In this document: positions 43,114-52,025 of the stretch, one piece after another
How positions within the stretch are numbered: position 1 is the first letter of the stretch
Layout: every line of letters starts with the position of its first letter
DNA from: UBA10438 sp044238605
GTDB taxonomy: Bacteria > Bacteroidota > Ignavibacteria > Kapaibacteriales > Kapaibacteriaceae
Length of the DNA stretch: 64,000 nucleotides
Assembly: GCA_044238605.1 (NCBI GenBank)
Contig: JBIICY010000001.1
Location: 310,001 to 374,000 of the forward strand
Direction of reading: 5' to 3'
The notes under the pieces: model-generated
The model's database searches: none
What the model was told of the DNA's origin: nothing
What the model saw: the letters and a program-made list of their open reading frames with translations, nothing else
Translations under genes and position numbers: made by a program

Positions 43114-45357
43114 ATGTCTACTACTCGGCACATCGACATCAAGGGCATGCACTGTGCTGCATGCACTGCGCGTGTGGAGGCCGAGTTAAAGGCGATTGTC
43201 GGCATTACATCTGTAAACGTAAACCTCATTACTAACAGTGCTGTTGTACAAACGAACGGCGCTGTGAGCGATGTCGCCTTGGCGCAGGCTGTCGCTAATG
43301 CAGGCTATGTGGCTGAGTCAGTTTATGAAGAACGTTCGCATTCGTCTACCGAGACTGCTCGACGCATGGACGTTCCAATCGATGAGTACCGGGCATCATT
43401 ACGTATTGCTGTACCGACAACGGCACTGGTTATGCTGATCTCCATGGCACCAATGATCAGCAACGACCTGCACCACGCACTTTTTCCGCATGCTCAGGTT
43501 CTCAATGTTGCAGCTCTGGTGCTTTCAGGAATAGTGCTCTACGCAGGACGGCGTTTTTATGAGGGGGCATGGAAGGCGGCGATCCACAGAACCGCAACCA
43601 TGGATACGCTTATCACCATGGGTACTCTATCGGCGTGGTTTATGAGTGCCGTGGTAACGACGTCTCCGTTGTCTCTGCCGGATCTGGCCCATCATATCGG
43701 TGCCTACTTCGATACAACGTGCACGATCATTACCCTTGTCCTTGCAGGAAAGTACCTTGAGGCAAGAGCGAAAAAGCGCACGTCAGAATCCCTGCTCGCG
43801 CTGATGAATCTTCATCCTGTTACTGCACGTGTAGTTCGGGATGACAAAGATGTAGACGTATCGTTGAATGATGTTGTCGTTGGAGATGTTCTCGTAGTGC
43901 GGCAGGGCGAAACGGTACCAGTAGACGGGCTCATTACGAGCGGCAATTGCGCCATCGACGAGTCGATGCTTACCGGAGAGCCCCTTCCGTCAGAAAAGCA
44001 ACAGGGCAACTCCATCGTTGGGGGTACCATCGTTACCTTCGGTGCAGTGCAGATGAGGGCAACAGCGGTTGGAGGCAATACGGTGTTGGCTCGGATCATA
44101 TCTGCGGTTGAAACAGCCCAGTCAACCAAGGCTCCGATACAGCGACTTGCTGATACGATCAGTGCAGTCTTCGTACCAATCGTGATTGCACTTGCTCTAA
44201 CGACCTACGCTGCATGGCTGTTCATCGCTCCAACTGGACATTCCCATGATCAAGCGTTGATCTCGGCTATTGCAGTTCTCATCATAGCGTGCCCGTGTGC
44301 ACTTGGACTTGCCACACCAGCCGCAATCATCGTGAGCAGTGGCGCTGCCGCGAGACGAGGCATCCTCTTTTCATCTGCGGAGGCTATAGAGCAGTTGCAC
44401 AACGCAGACACGATCGTCCTAGACAAGACTGGCACCATCACGGAAGGTAAACCTGTGGTGCGCGACGTAATCTATGCGGCAGTTCAAAAGTATGATCGAG
44501 GCACCATGCTTTCGGCCATAGCATCGCTCGAACGTGTGGCTGAGCATCCGCTAGCGGACGCTATTCACCAATGGGCTATGCAGCAGGGTGCAATTGTGCT
44601 AGAGGCCGGGTCCATTTCAACAATACCAGGAAGAGGAATATCTGGCATAGTTGGTGATCTGCGGATCCGAATTGGGAACCAGTCCTTCATGGAAGAATCC
44701 ATGCTATTGATTCCACCAAGGCTTCTTCAAGCCTCTGAGGAGTTCGGATGCACAGGTGCTACATCTGTCTTTGTGAGCATCAATGGAACTGTTCTATGCG
44801 CCTTTGGTATAGCAGACACGATACGCCCAACCAGCATTGAGGCTATCGCTCGGTTACAAAGCATGGGCAAGTCAGTGCTACTTCTCACGGGTGATCGTGA
44901 AGGCCCTGCTACCAATATCGCCCAAGCTGCGGGCATTAAAGCTGTTCGGCACAGTGTTAGTCCATCAGAAAAGCTCGACGTAATTCTTGCACTGCAGCGC
45001 GCTGGCTCGGTTGTCTGCATGGTAGGAGATGGCGTAAATGACGCTCCTGCGCTAGCTCAGGCAGATGTTGGTATGAGCGTAGGGTCCGGTACCGATATCG
45101 CAAAAACAACGTCGTCGGTTACGCTGATGCGAAACGACCTGCGAGATATTGTTCGAGCTATTCACATCTCGGCAGACACGATGCGGGTTATTCGACAAAA
45201 CTTCGTGTTCGCCTTTATGTACAACGTACTTGGAATTCCGCTCGCCGCCGGCGTCCTTTTGCCGGTTCTGGGCATGCAGCTGTCCCCGATGTATGCGGCC
45301 GCAGCAATGGCATTAAGCTCCGTTACGGTGCTCACAAATGCTCTTCGCCTGCGCTGA
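43114..45357 (+). CDS. copA: Copper-exporting P1B-type ATPase
   Basis: 747 residues. One N-terminal heavy-metal-associated domain (about 4-68) carries the metal site MHCAACTARVE. Eight membrane helices frame the standard P-type motifs: TGEPLP, the CPC ion site in IIACPCALGLATPAA, the phosphorylated Asp in VLDKTGTITEGKP, the P1B-specific HP in AEHPLADAI, and GDGVNDAPALAQAD. The final helices hold YNVLGIPLAAGVLLP and MALSSVTVLTNALRL, which mark Cu(I) specificity. It pumps Cu(I) out of the cytoplasm. No CueR/CsoR-type regulator or operator is recognised beside it. Confidence 0.96.
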   Translation: MSTTRHIDIKGMHCAACTARVEAELKAIVGITSVNVNLITNSAVVQTNGAVSDVALAQAVANAGYVAESVYEERSHSSTETARRMDVPIDEYRASLRIAVPTTALVMLISMAPMISNDLHHALFPHAQVLNVAALVLSGIVLYAGRRFYEGAWKAAIHRTATMDTLITMGTLSAWFMSAVVTTSPLSLPDLAHHIGAYFDTTCTIITLVLAGKYLEARAKKRTSESLLALMNLHPVTARVVRDDKDVDVSLNDVVVGDVLVVRQGETVPVDGLITSGNCAIDESMLTGEPLPSEKQQGNSIVGGTIVTFGAVQMRATAVGGNTVLARIISAVETAQSTKAPIQRLADTISAVFVPIVIALALTTYAAWLFIAPTGHSHDQALISAIAVLIIACPCALGLATPAAIIVSSGAAARRGILFSSAEAIEQLHNADTIVLDKTGTITEGKPVVRDVIYAAVQKYDRGTMLSAIASLERVAEHPLADAIHQWAMQQGAIVLEAGSISTIPGRGISGIVGDLRIRIGNQSFMEESMLLIPPRLLQASEEFGCTGATSVFVSINGTVLCAFGIADTIRPTSIEAIARLQSMGKSVLLLTGDREGPATNIAQAAGIKAVRHSVSPSEKLDVILALQRAGSVVCMVGDGVNDAPALAQADVGMSVGSGTDIAKTTSSVTLMRNDLRDIVRAIHISADTMRVIRQNFVFAFMYNVLGIPLAAGVLLPVLGMQLSPMYAAAAMALSSVTVLTNALRLR

Positions 45358-45462
45358 CGTCGCATAGAGTACGCCGTCGAGCGCCGAGCGTTTCTTACAA
45401 CAACACAACGGCACAACATGCGTCCTAAGGTGGGTGTGGATTATTCCTAGCAAGAATCGTGC

Positions 45463-45470
45463 TAAATTTT
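45463..45470 (+). promoter_or_regulatory. Putative -7 element for the DUF3109/rpoN operon
   Basis: TAAATTTT, one base from TAnnTTTG, seven bases before the GTG at 45478. Confidence 0.35.
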
Positions 45471-45477
45471 ACGCGAC

Positions 45478-46050
45478 GTGATACTCCTTGACCATCTCCT
45501 CCTTCAAGAGCAGGTTTTGACCACGCATTTTTCGTGCGATCTCAAAGGCTGCAAAGGGGCGTGCTGTACTCTGCAAGGCGGAGCTGGCGCACCATTACTT
45601 GATGAGGAAGTAGAATCAGTGCGGGGCGTTGTCAGCAGCGTACTCCACTATCTGCCGGAGAGATCACAGGCAATTCTTCGCAATGGCGACCCCGTAGAGG
45701 GGGCACCTGGCGATAGAAGCGTAGCCTGCATTGATGACGCCGACTGCGTCTTTGTGTACTACGATAATGATGTGGCCAAGTGCGCCATCGAGAAAGCATA
45801 CTTCAACGGAGAGGTTGCATTCAGGAAGCCCCTTTCATGTCATTTGTTTCCAATTCGCGTAGCCAACTTTGGCGGACCCTACCTTCATTACGAAGTGATC
45901 GATGAGTGCGATCCAGGGCGTGTTCAAGGAGAAGCCTTGGGACGTCCACTTGTTGAGTCCTTACGCGACGCGCTAACTCGCGCCTACGGCGAGGATATCT
46001 ACAACCGCATTCTTGCGGCATCCCGCGGCGAGGAAGGGGGCGACCAATGA
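45478..46050 (+). CDS. DUF3109 family cysteine-rich protein
   Basis: 190 residues starting at GTG. The DUF3109 signature is clear: FSCDLKGCKGACCTLQGGAGAPL with Cys20, 25, 29 and 30, then Cys84, Cys90 (DADCVF), Cys102 (AKCAIEKAY), Cys121 (KPLSCHLFPIR) and Cys144 (DECDPG). The pattern suggests a bound metal (zinc or iron, as in the related YkgJ-type proteins), but the function is unknown. There is no signal peptide. The last four bases overlap the rpoN start (ATGA), so the two are translationally coupled. Confidence 0.9.
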   Translation: MILLDHLLLQEQVLTTHFSCDLKGCKGACCTLQGGAGAPLLDEEVESVRGVVSSVLHYLPERSQAILRNGDPVEGAPGDRSVACIDDADCVFVYYDNDVAKCAIEKAYFNGEVAFRKPLSCHLFPIRVANFGGPYLHYEVIDECDPGRVQGEALGRPLVESLRDALTRAYGEDIYNRILAASRGEEGGDQ

Positions 46051-47669
46051 AACTGGGCCTCAATCTTCAAACATCGCTTCAGCAATCGCTCACACCTCAA
46101 CAGATCCAGTATCTCAAGATGCTACAGCTGCCTTCTCTGCAGTTGGAGCAGCATGTGCGCGCAGAACTTGAGAACAACCCGATGCTTGAAGAAGCATCAG
46201 AGTTTGAACCTACTCCCGAAGAAATCGAGCGCGTTACAGGCGATACCGATGCCCAAACTGAGTCAACAGCCTACAATGCACCACCGCCAGAGATGCACGA
46301 AGGGCCGAGGTCAGAATCATCCACGCAGCAGGATGCTGCAATGGAGTTTGATGGACAGGATGCATTTGAATTCCAGAAGATGCTCATCGGAGAGGATTCT
46401 GTAAAGGGCGGCTCTTCGGATACGTACGGAATTGAGGAGGAGGAGGACACCACCTTTCAGTTTCAGGATGTGCAGACTCTTGAAGAGGACTTGCTGGAAC
46501 AACTGAGATATCTAGTTCTTTCAGATGAGGAACGGCTGTTTGGTGAATACATCATTGGAAACATCGACGATGACGGCTATCTGCGCCGGGACTTAGCTGA
46601 ATTGATTGATGAGATGAATGACCGATTCACCGAGCACAATCTGGCGTTGTTCAACATTCGGGCCGGCAGCCGTGTAGCGATGTATCAGCAGGACCTTATT
46701 GAAGACATCATGCGCGACCTACATCCTGTGTTAGCAGTGCGCGCAGAACAGGTTCTCAAGAAAGTTCAGTCACTAGACCCACCCGGAATAGCCTCAAGAA
46801 CGGTTAAGGAATGTCTGCTTGCACAGCTTCGTGCAATAGAAAAACCCAACGCAGCACAAAAACTAGCCAAGCTTGTTCTGGCCAATGCATACGATGCATT
46901 CGCCATGAAGCACTACCATGTAATCGAGAAGAACCTTGGCGTAAGTGAAGAATACCTGCGCGAGGCTATAGAGGTTATTCGCCGTCTAACGCCGCGCCCA
47001 GGTGCAGGGACCATCGGACCTGATGTCAACACCGTAGTGCCAGACTTCACGGTAGAGTCAACAGAAGACGATACCGATTTTCTTATCACGGTAAATGATT
47101 CACGGCTTCCCGTTCTGCGCGTTAGCAGCGCATATGAAAAGCTGAAGAAGGAAGCCAAGTATCACAAGTTCAATCGGGAAACAAAAGAGTTCCTCCGCAA
47201 GAAGTACGAAGACGCAAAGTTCCTGATGCAGGCACTGCGCCAGCGCAAGAACACGATGCTGAAAGTGATGACTGCGATTGTTGGGCTTCAGCAGGACTTT
47301 TTTCGGAAGGGGCCCGACCAGCTAAAGCCGCTGATATACCGCGATGTTTCAGAGATAACGGGGCTCGATATCTCTACCGTATGTCGCATTGTGAACAGCA
47401 AATACGTTCTTACAGCCTTTGGGACGTTCGAACTGAAGTACTTTTTCAGTGAGTCGTTAACTACCGACGACGGAGAAGAAGTATCTACAAGGATCATCAA
47501 GCAGAAGATCAAGGAGCTTATCGACGCAGAGTCGAAGAAGAAGCCCCTTAGCGATGACAAGATCGGCAAGGATCTAAAAAAACTAGGCTATAACGTAGCC
47601 AGACGAACTGTTGCGAAATACCGCGAGCAGCTTCGTATTCCTGTGGCACGGCTTCGCCGAGAGCTGTAA
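46047..47669 (+). CDS. rpoN: RNA polymerase sigma-54 factor
   Basis: 540 residues. Region I (LNLQTSLQQSLTPQQIQYL, ending LENNPMLEE) binds activators, the acidic region II spans about 50-150, the core-binding domain about 150-330, and the HTH about 400-430. The RpoN box that reads the -24 promoter element is intact as ARRTVAKYRE near the C-terminus. No bacterial enhancer-binding protein is encoded nearby and I saw no clear -24/-12 promoter (GG-N10-GC) in front of the genes of this window. The start overlaps the DUF3109 stop. Confidence 0.97.
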   Translation: MKLGLNLQTSLQQSLTPQQIQYLKMLQLPSLQLEQHVRAELENNPMLEEASEFEPTPEEIERVTGDTDAQTESTAYNAPPPEMHEGPRSESSTQQDAAMEFDGQDAFEFQKMLIGEDSVKGGSSDTYGIEEEEDTTFQFQDVQTLEEDLLEQLRYLVLSDEERLFGEYIIGNIDDDGYLRRDLAELIDEMNDRFTEHNLALFNIRAGSRVAMYQQDLIEDIMRDLHPVLAVRAEQVLKKVQSLDPPGIASRTVKECLLAQLRAIEKPNAAQKLAKLVLANAYDAFAMKHYHVIEKNLGVSEEYLREAIEVIRRLTPRPGAGTIGPDVNTVVPDFTVESTEDDTDFLITVNDSRLPVLRVSSAYEKLKKEAKYHKFNRETKEFLRKKYEDAKFLMQALRQRKNTMLKVMTAIVGLQQDFFRKGPDQLKPLIYRDVSEITGLDISTVCRIVNSKYVLTAFGTFELKYFFSESLTTDDGEEVSTRIIKQKIKELIDAESKKKPLSDDKIGKDLKKLGYNVARRTVAKYREQLRIPVARLRREL

Positions 47670-47814
47670 CAGCCATTCCAAACAGAACCGAATAGTCACG
47701 TTTCGTCCTCTATAAGGCACGAGAACAGGAGTATTTTTTTCACTATGACAGTAGATGGCATAGTGAGTAGCGTAGCGTCGCAGCTATGTGACACGGCGCA
47801 CTTTACTGCTCTCT

Positions 47815-48066
47815 ATGAAACAGGTTTCTCGACCAATGCTATCAAGACTTCGGACTATCGTACTGCGGCTATCCCGAAGAGAACGCGTAACGGCAGGCAT
47901 TCTGGCAAAATCGCTGGAGGTAAGCCAGCGCACGATTGCCAGAGACTTGGATTATCTCGCAAACGGATTGGAACTGCCGATATCGTACGACTTTCAGCTG
48001 AAATCCTACGTCTTGAACGGCCCGATTCCCTCGATCCTATCAATCAATCCAAAGCAGGAAGATTAA
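47815..48066 (+). CDS. Small helix-turn-helix protein (DeoR/WYL-type HTH only)
   Basis: About 83 residues. The sequence LSRLRTIVLRLSRRERVTAGILAKSLEVSQRTIARDLDYLANG is the winged-HTH found at the N-terminus of DeoR- and WYL-type regulators, followed by the wing (LPISYDFQLKSYVLN). It ends there without an effector domain. It may be a stand-alone DNA-binding protein or the remnant of a larger regulator. The start is uncertain: GTG at 47788 or ATG at 47815 or 47839; none has a good ribosome site. It lies between rpoN and nadC and converges with nadC. Confidence 0.65.
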   Translation: MKQVSRPMLSRLRTIVLRLSRRERVTAGILAKSLEVSQRTIARDLDYLANGLELPISYDFQLKSYVLNGPIPSILSINPKQED

Positions 48067-48073
48067 GAAGAGC

Positions 48074-48101
48074 AGCGAGCAGCGAGTAGCGAGTAGCGAG
48101 T
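48074..48101 (+). repeat. Heptanucleotide tandem repeat
   Basis: Four units of AGCGAGY (first AGCGAGC, then three times AGCGAGT) directly after the HTH gene. No protein or regulatory role is apparent. Confidence 0.85.
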
Positions 48102-48111
48102 GACGTATGGA

Positions 48112-48129
48112 GGCACGATGAATCGTGCC
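48112..48129. repeat. REP-like hairpin between convergent genes
   Basis: GGCACGAT / ATCGTGCC, 8-bp perfect stem with a two-base loop. It resembles the short palindromes that RAYT enzymes mobilise, but differs in sequence from the REPs at 23567-24163. No T-run follows, so it is not a typical terminator. Confidence 0.6.
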
Positions 48130-48144
48130 GGCATTCGAGCAAAA

Positions 48145-49029
48145 CTAGTGTTGCCGGGGAACGACGAGCTTCATTGAAATGTCGAGTGCAACAGCGCTGT
48201 GAGTTATTGCACCAACACTGATAAAGTCAACACCTGTTTCTGCATAGCTGCGCAGGTTCTCATAGGTTATGCCACCGCTTGCCTCTGTCTCGAGTGCATT
48301 GTTTACCATGCGTACCCCTTGAGCAACAAGGTCGGGCGTGAAGTTGTCAAACATAACACGGTGAACACCCTTGCATGTAAGCACCTCTGCCACATCCTCA
48401 AGGTTTTGTGTTTCCACTTCAACATGTATCGAGGTCCGTGTACCGAGTTCTTCGACGACTTTATCTACCGCCTGTCGAATGCCACCGCAAGACGTGATGT
48501 GATTGTCCTTGATCATCACCATATCGTAAAGTCCAATACGATGGTTCTTTGCGCCTCCAATTGCTGTTGCATACTTATCGAGAAGTCGCCAGCCGGGAAT
48601 CGTCTTACGAGTATCAAGTATTCGCGCTCCGGTGCCAGCAATTCTCTCTACGTATTGATGCGTTTTCGTGGCAACGCCGCTCATGCGCTGGATAAAATTC
48701 AACGCCGTACGCTCACCGGAGAGTAGTGCGAGTGCTGGACCCGTTACAGTTGCAACAACGGTATTTGCGGGCAGGTATGCCCCTTCTTCTACCAGAAGAT
48801 CTACATGAACCGAATCTGAAAGCTGGCGGAACACAATCGGAAGAATCGGCAGGCCGCAGATAACACCGGGCTCTTTGAGCAGAAATCGGGCAGCCCCCTG
48901 CGTGGAAGGATCAATCGATAGATCACTGGTAATGTCTCCGGTACCAATATCCTCGCGTAATGCAAACTGTATCAGCCGGAGTATCGACGAGTCTACTGGA
49001 AACTGCATTGTCTTGGTAACCGCGTTCAT
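48145..49029 (-). CDS. nadC: Nicotinate-nucleotide pyrophosphorylase (carboxylating)
   Basis: 294 residues. NadC condenses quinolinate with PRPP to nicotinate mononucleotide in de novo NAD synthesis. Family motifs are complete: REDIGTGDITSDLSI, LNFIQRMSGVATKT, ARILDTRKTIPGWR with the PRPP-binding Arg and Lys, GGAKNHRIGLYDMVMIKDNH, IHVEVET, VMFDNF and FISVGAITHSA. It is the last gene of the pfkA-nadK-ade operon; its start overlaps the ade stop by four bases. nadA and nadB are not in the window. Confidence 0.97.
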   Translation of the reverse strand: MNAVTKTMQFPVDSSILRLIQFALREDIGTGDITSDLSIDPSTQGAARFLLKEPGVICGLPILPIVFRQLSDSVHVDLLVEEGAYLPANTVVATVTGPALALLSGERTALNFIQRMSGVATKTHQYVERIAGTGARILDTRKTIPGWRLLDKYATAIGGAKNHRIGLYDMVMIKDNHITSCGGIRQAVDKVVEELGTRTSIHVEVETQNLEDVAEVLTCKGVHRVMFDNFTPDLVAQGVRMVNNALETEASGGITYENLRSYAETGVDFISVGAITHSAVALDISMKLVVPRQH

Positions 49030-50639
49030 AGGTGCACATCACAAAACTGAAAACTACTGCCGTCAAACAGTCCTTTATCGCTCAACTTCAGCGAAGGTAT
49101 CACAAGCAGCGCCATAAATGAAAGCGTCATGAAGGGGGCACGAAGGGTAGACCCCAATTCTTTTACCATACCATCCAATGCCATGTACTGATGTGCTACA
49201 TCAGCATACGATCCTTGCGACATCAACCCCCCTACTGGCAGTGGCAGTACGTCAACTCTACTGCTATCAGATACGCTAATGCCGCCTTGTGCCCGAATAA
49301 CAGCATTCACAGCTTTAAGAATATCATCATCGGATACTCCGCAGGCGATGATGTTGTGACTGTCATGAGCTACCGTGCTGGCAAATGCGCCTCTACGCAG
49401 ACCGATGTTCTTGATGTAAGCGATTGCTGGGGGTGCTGCTGCATAGCGATTGATCACTACGATCTTCTGAATAGCTGCATCGGCAACGTCTGCGATCTCT
49501 TCTGTGGTAAATAACTCACCGTCGTGAGCAACGATCACACGTACGCGGCTGCCTGCTATCGGATCGCGTAACTCGTCCAGGTTGATTTCGTTTACTACAA
49601 AGTTGTTGATCGCCAGCGCAGTTTCGGAGGTCCATTGAGCTACTCCGCTGTCAGAAACGAGTACGCCGTCTATCCATGTCTGGCTAACACTCATCTGCGT
49701 CAGATCATCTACGACGATAAAATCCGCAGCATCACCTACACGGAGCTGTCCAACAGGCAATCCATAATGGTCAACAGGATGCACGGAGGCCGCCCTAAGC
49801 ACATTGTAGAGATCGTGTCCTAACGCACACGCTCTGGCAACAAGAACATTGATGTGTCCAAGCACAAGCTGATCAGGATGCATGTCATCACTACAGAGCA
49901 TCACTGATTCAGGGTGCGAAGTCAACAGCGTGTGAAGAGCTTCAAAGTTCCGAGCTGCAGAGCCCTCTCGGATAAGAATTTTCATGCCCACAGCAAGTTT
50001 ATCACATGCCTCTTCCAGTGTACTGCATTCGTGGTCGGTACTGATTCCAAGCGATGCATACTGCTCGGCCTGGGCTCCCCGCAGACCTGGGGCATGTCCG
50101 TCTACTACGCGACCACATTCCTGCGCAACGGCGATCTTCTCTACCACTACAGGGTCTTTTGAGAGAACGCCTGGCCAGTTCATCATCTCACTAAGGTACC
50201 GTACGCGTTCATCAGCAAAGAGCTCTCGAATATCATCTGCGCTGATCTCAGCACCAGCCGTCTCGAATGAGGTTGCAGGCACACATGAAGGGGCTCCGAA
50301 GGCAAACTTGAGCGGCGTGCGAGCCCCATCATCGATCATAAATCGTACACCTTCTATGCCGCAGACATTTGCGATCTCATGCGGATCGCTCACTGTGGCT
50401 ACAGTGCCATGCGTAACGGCTATCCGTGCAAACTCACTCGGCACCAGCATCGATGATTCAACATGGATGTGCGCATCAACAAAACCCGGCATAATCCACA
50501 GGCATGGCTCGCCATCATCTGGAGCATCTCCAACTTCTGTGATGGAAGTAATGATACCGTTGTGCCATTCGACAACTCCGTCGAATGTTCTGCGAGAATG
50601 CACATCAATGATTCTGCCGCGAATAGTTCCAGATGACAT
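49026..50639 (-). CDS. ade: Adenine deaminase
   Basis: 537 residues of the amidohydrolase superfamily. The enzyme converts adenine to hypoxanthine and ammonia in purine salvage. The metal site is seen in GFVDAHIHVESSMLVPSEFA and the surrounding VATVSDPHEIANVCG; further motifs are DGHAPGL, STDHECSTLEEA, MLCSDDMHPDQ and the C-terminal AHDSHNIIACG and LPLPVGGLMS. It starts six bases after the stop of the APC permease, which could import a purine or amino-acid substrate, and is coupled to nadC. Confidence 0.96.
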   Translation of the reverse strand: MSSGTIRGRIIDVHSRRTFDGVVEWHNGIITSITEVGDAPDDGEPCLWIMPGFVDAHIHVESSMLVPSEFARIAVTHGTVATVSDPHEIANVCGIEGVRFMIDDGARTPLKFAFGAPSCVPATSFETAGAEISADDIRELFADERVRYLSEMMNWPGVLSKDPVVVEKIAVAQECGRVVDGHAPGLRGAQAEQYASLGISTDHECSTLEEACDKLAVGMKILIREGSAARNFEALHTLLTSHPESVMLCSDDMHPDQLVLGHINVLVARACALGHDLYNVLRAASVHPVDHYGLPVGQLRVGDAADFIVVDDLTQMSVSQTWIDGVLVSDSGVAQWTSETALAINNFVVNEINLDELRDPIAGSRVRVIVAHDGELFTTEEIADVADAAIQKIVVINRYAAAPPAIAYIKNIGLRRGAFASTVAHDSHNIIACGVSDDDILKAVNAVIRAQGGISVSDSSRVDVLPLPVGGLMSQGSYADVAHQYMALDGMVKELGSTLRAPFMTLSFMALLVIPSLKLSDKGLFDGSSFQFCDVHL

Positions 50640-50645
50640 GACGCA

Positions 50646-52013
50646 TCAATCCTTGGACGTAAATGGCCACGTCTGTTTGTAGTACGAAAAACCAAGAAAC
50701 GCGATCGATCCAATCAACGGGGCAATAACTGCCATGATTTGCTGTAGCGGCTTGGCCGATGCAAAAATCCAGATCCATAGTCCGATCGTTAACAGTGCCG
50801 GTATTGGATACAGCCACATTTTCCATGGCATCTGATCAGATCCAACACGCCTGCGGAGTATCATCAACCCAACCGTCTGTGCAATGAACTGTGTAAACAC
50901 CCGCATCGTGATGATCGACTTGATCGCATCGGTGATTGTGAGGGTTGATACGAACACAACGGCTATTGCAGAAAGCATCAGAAGCGACACATGGGGGAAG
51001 TGCTCGGTCGGATGAAGTCTGCCGAATTGTCGAAAGAACAATCCATCCTGAGCAGCAGCATAGGGGATACGAGTATAGCCAAGCATCACACTAAACAGCG
51101 ACGCAAGCGCTATCACAAGGATCAGCATTGTGCCTATCCCCGCTAATCCAGTGCCCAATGTTGCCTGTAACATATCTGTAACAACGAAGGGAGAAGTACG
51201 GACAATCTCAATTGGCAGAACCGAGAATATTGAAAACTGCATCAGAAGGTACAGCACTCCGATTCCTGCGATCGAGATGTACATGCTTTTAGGAATCACC
51301 CTCTGAGGCGTTTCAACTTCTGCACCAAGGTGGCACACATTGTAGTAACCCAAATAAGAATACATCGTCGGCAGTGAAGCAACTCCTAATGCGGCCCACA
51401 TAGCTCCATCAGAAAGCTGCGCGGGCCATCCGCCAGCGGGAGAGGCAATCACCGACAGCGTGGCAAGTGGAGTGCCGTAGATGAACCCGGTGAGGATAAT
51501 GGCAGACATGATTGCGACAACACTCCACCACAACACCACGGAGATTCTTCCAACCTCGGAAATCCTCCGGTAGAGCAAGACAGCAAGCAGCACAACAGCA
51601 GCAATTGCTATCAGACGAGATGTTAGCGATGCAGATGTCTGATGCACTCCAGAAAGGAAGAACTGAGCATAGGATGCAAATCCTAATGCACCACTGGCAA
51701 CGACAAGCGGGGCTGTGAAGGTTGTCTGCCAGACAAAGAGGAATGAGAAATACCTTCCCCATTTAGACTCCCCGTATACTTCACGAAGGAATCTGTATGT
51801 GCCCCCAGCATGCGGGAACTTCGCTCCAAGCTCGCTCCATACGCTGGCGTCGATAAATGCTATGACCATACCAACGCACCAGGCAAACAGCGTCATATGT
51901 GCCGAGCCCATGGTGGCAGCAACGATCACTGTGGTAACAAACGGACCTATCCCAACCATGTCGATCATGTTGATCGCCGTGGCTTGGAAGAAGGAAAGTT
52001 CTCTACGCAGCAT
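50646..52013 (-). CDS. APC superfamily amino-acid/polyamine permease
   Basis: 455 residues with about 12 transmembrane helices. The first helix region has the APC signature (INMIDMVGIGPFVTTVIVAA), followed by AWCVGMVIAFIDASVWSELGAKFPHAGGTYRFLREVYG, which matches the TM2-TM3 element of the superfamily, and LGYTRIPYAAAQDGLFFRQFGRLH in the TM8 loop. The substrate is not predictable; most relatives carry amino acids. It lies in the pfkA-nadC operon between nadK and ade. Confidence 0.93.
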   Translation of the reverse strand: MLRRELSFFQATAINMIDMVGIGPFVTTVIVAATMGSAHMTLFAWCVGMVIAFIDASVWSELGAKFPHAGGTYRFLREVYGESKWGRYFSFLFVWQTTFTAPLVVASGALGFASYAQFFLSGVHQTSASLTSRLIAIAAVVLLAVLLYRRISEVGRISVVLWWSVVAIMSAIILTGFIYGTPLATLSVIASPAGGWPAQLSDGAMWAALGVASLPTMYSYLGYYNVCHLGAEVETPQRVIPKSMYISIAGIGVLYLLMQFSIFSVLPIEIVRTSPFVVTDMLQATLGTGLAGIGTMLILVIALASLFSVMLGYTRIPYAAAQDGLFFRQFGRLHPTEHFPHVSLLMLSAIAVVFVSTLTITDAIKSIITMRVFTQFIAQTVGLMILRRRVGSDQMPWKMWLYPIPALLTIGLWIWIFASAKPLQQIMAVIAPLIGSIAFLGFSYYKQTWPFTSKD

Positions 52014-52025
52014 TACCTGATGAGG

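Noticed and set aside
47728..47770. Hairpin CACTATG / CATAGTG next to a run of seven T after rpoN
   Set aside because: The T-run precedes the hairpin on the plus strand, and on the minus strand it is an A-run after the hairpin, so it does not fit an intrinsic terminator in either direction.
47745..48089. 114-codon frame overlapping the small HTH gene
   Set aside because: The other frame encodes a recognisable DeoR/WYL-type HTH; this one has no family features and reads into the heptamer repeat.
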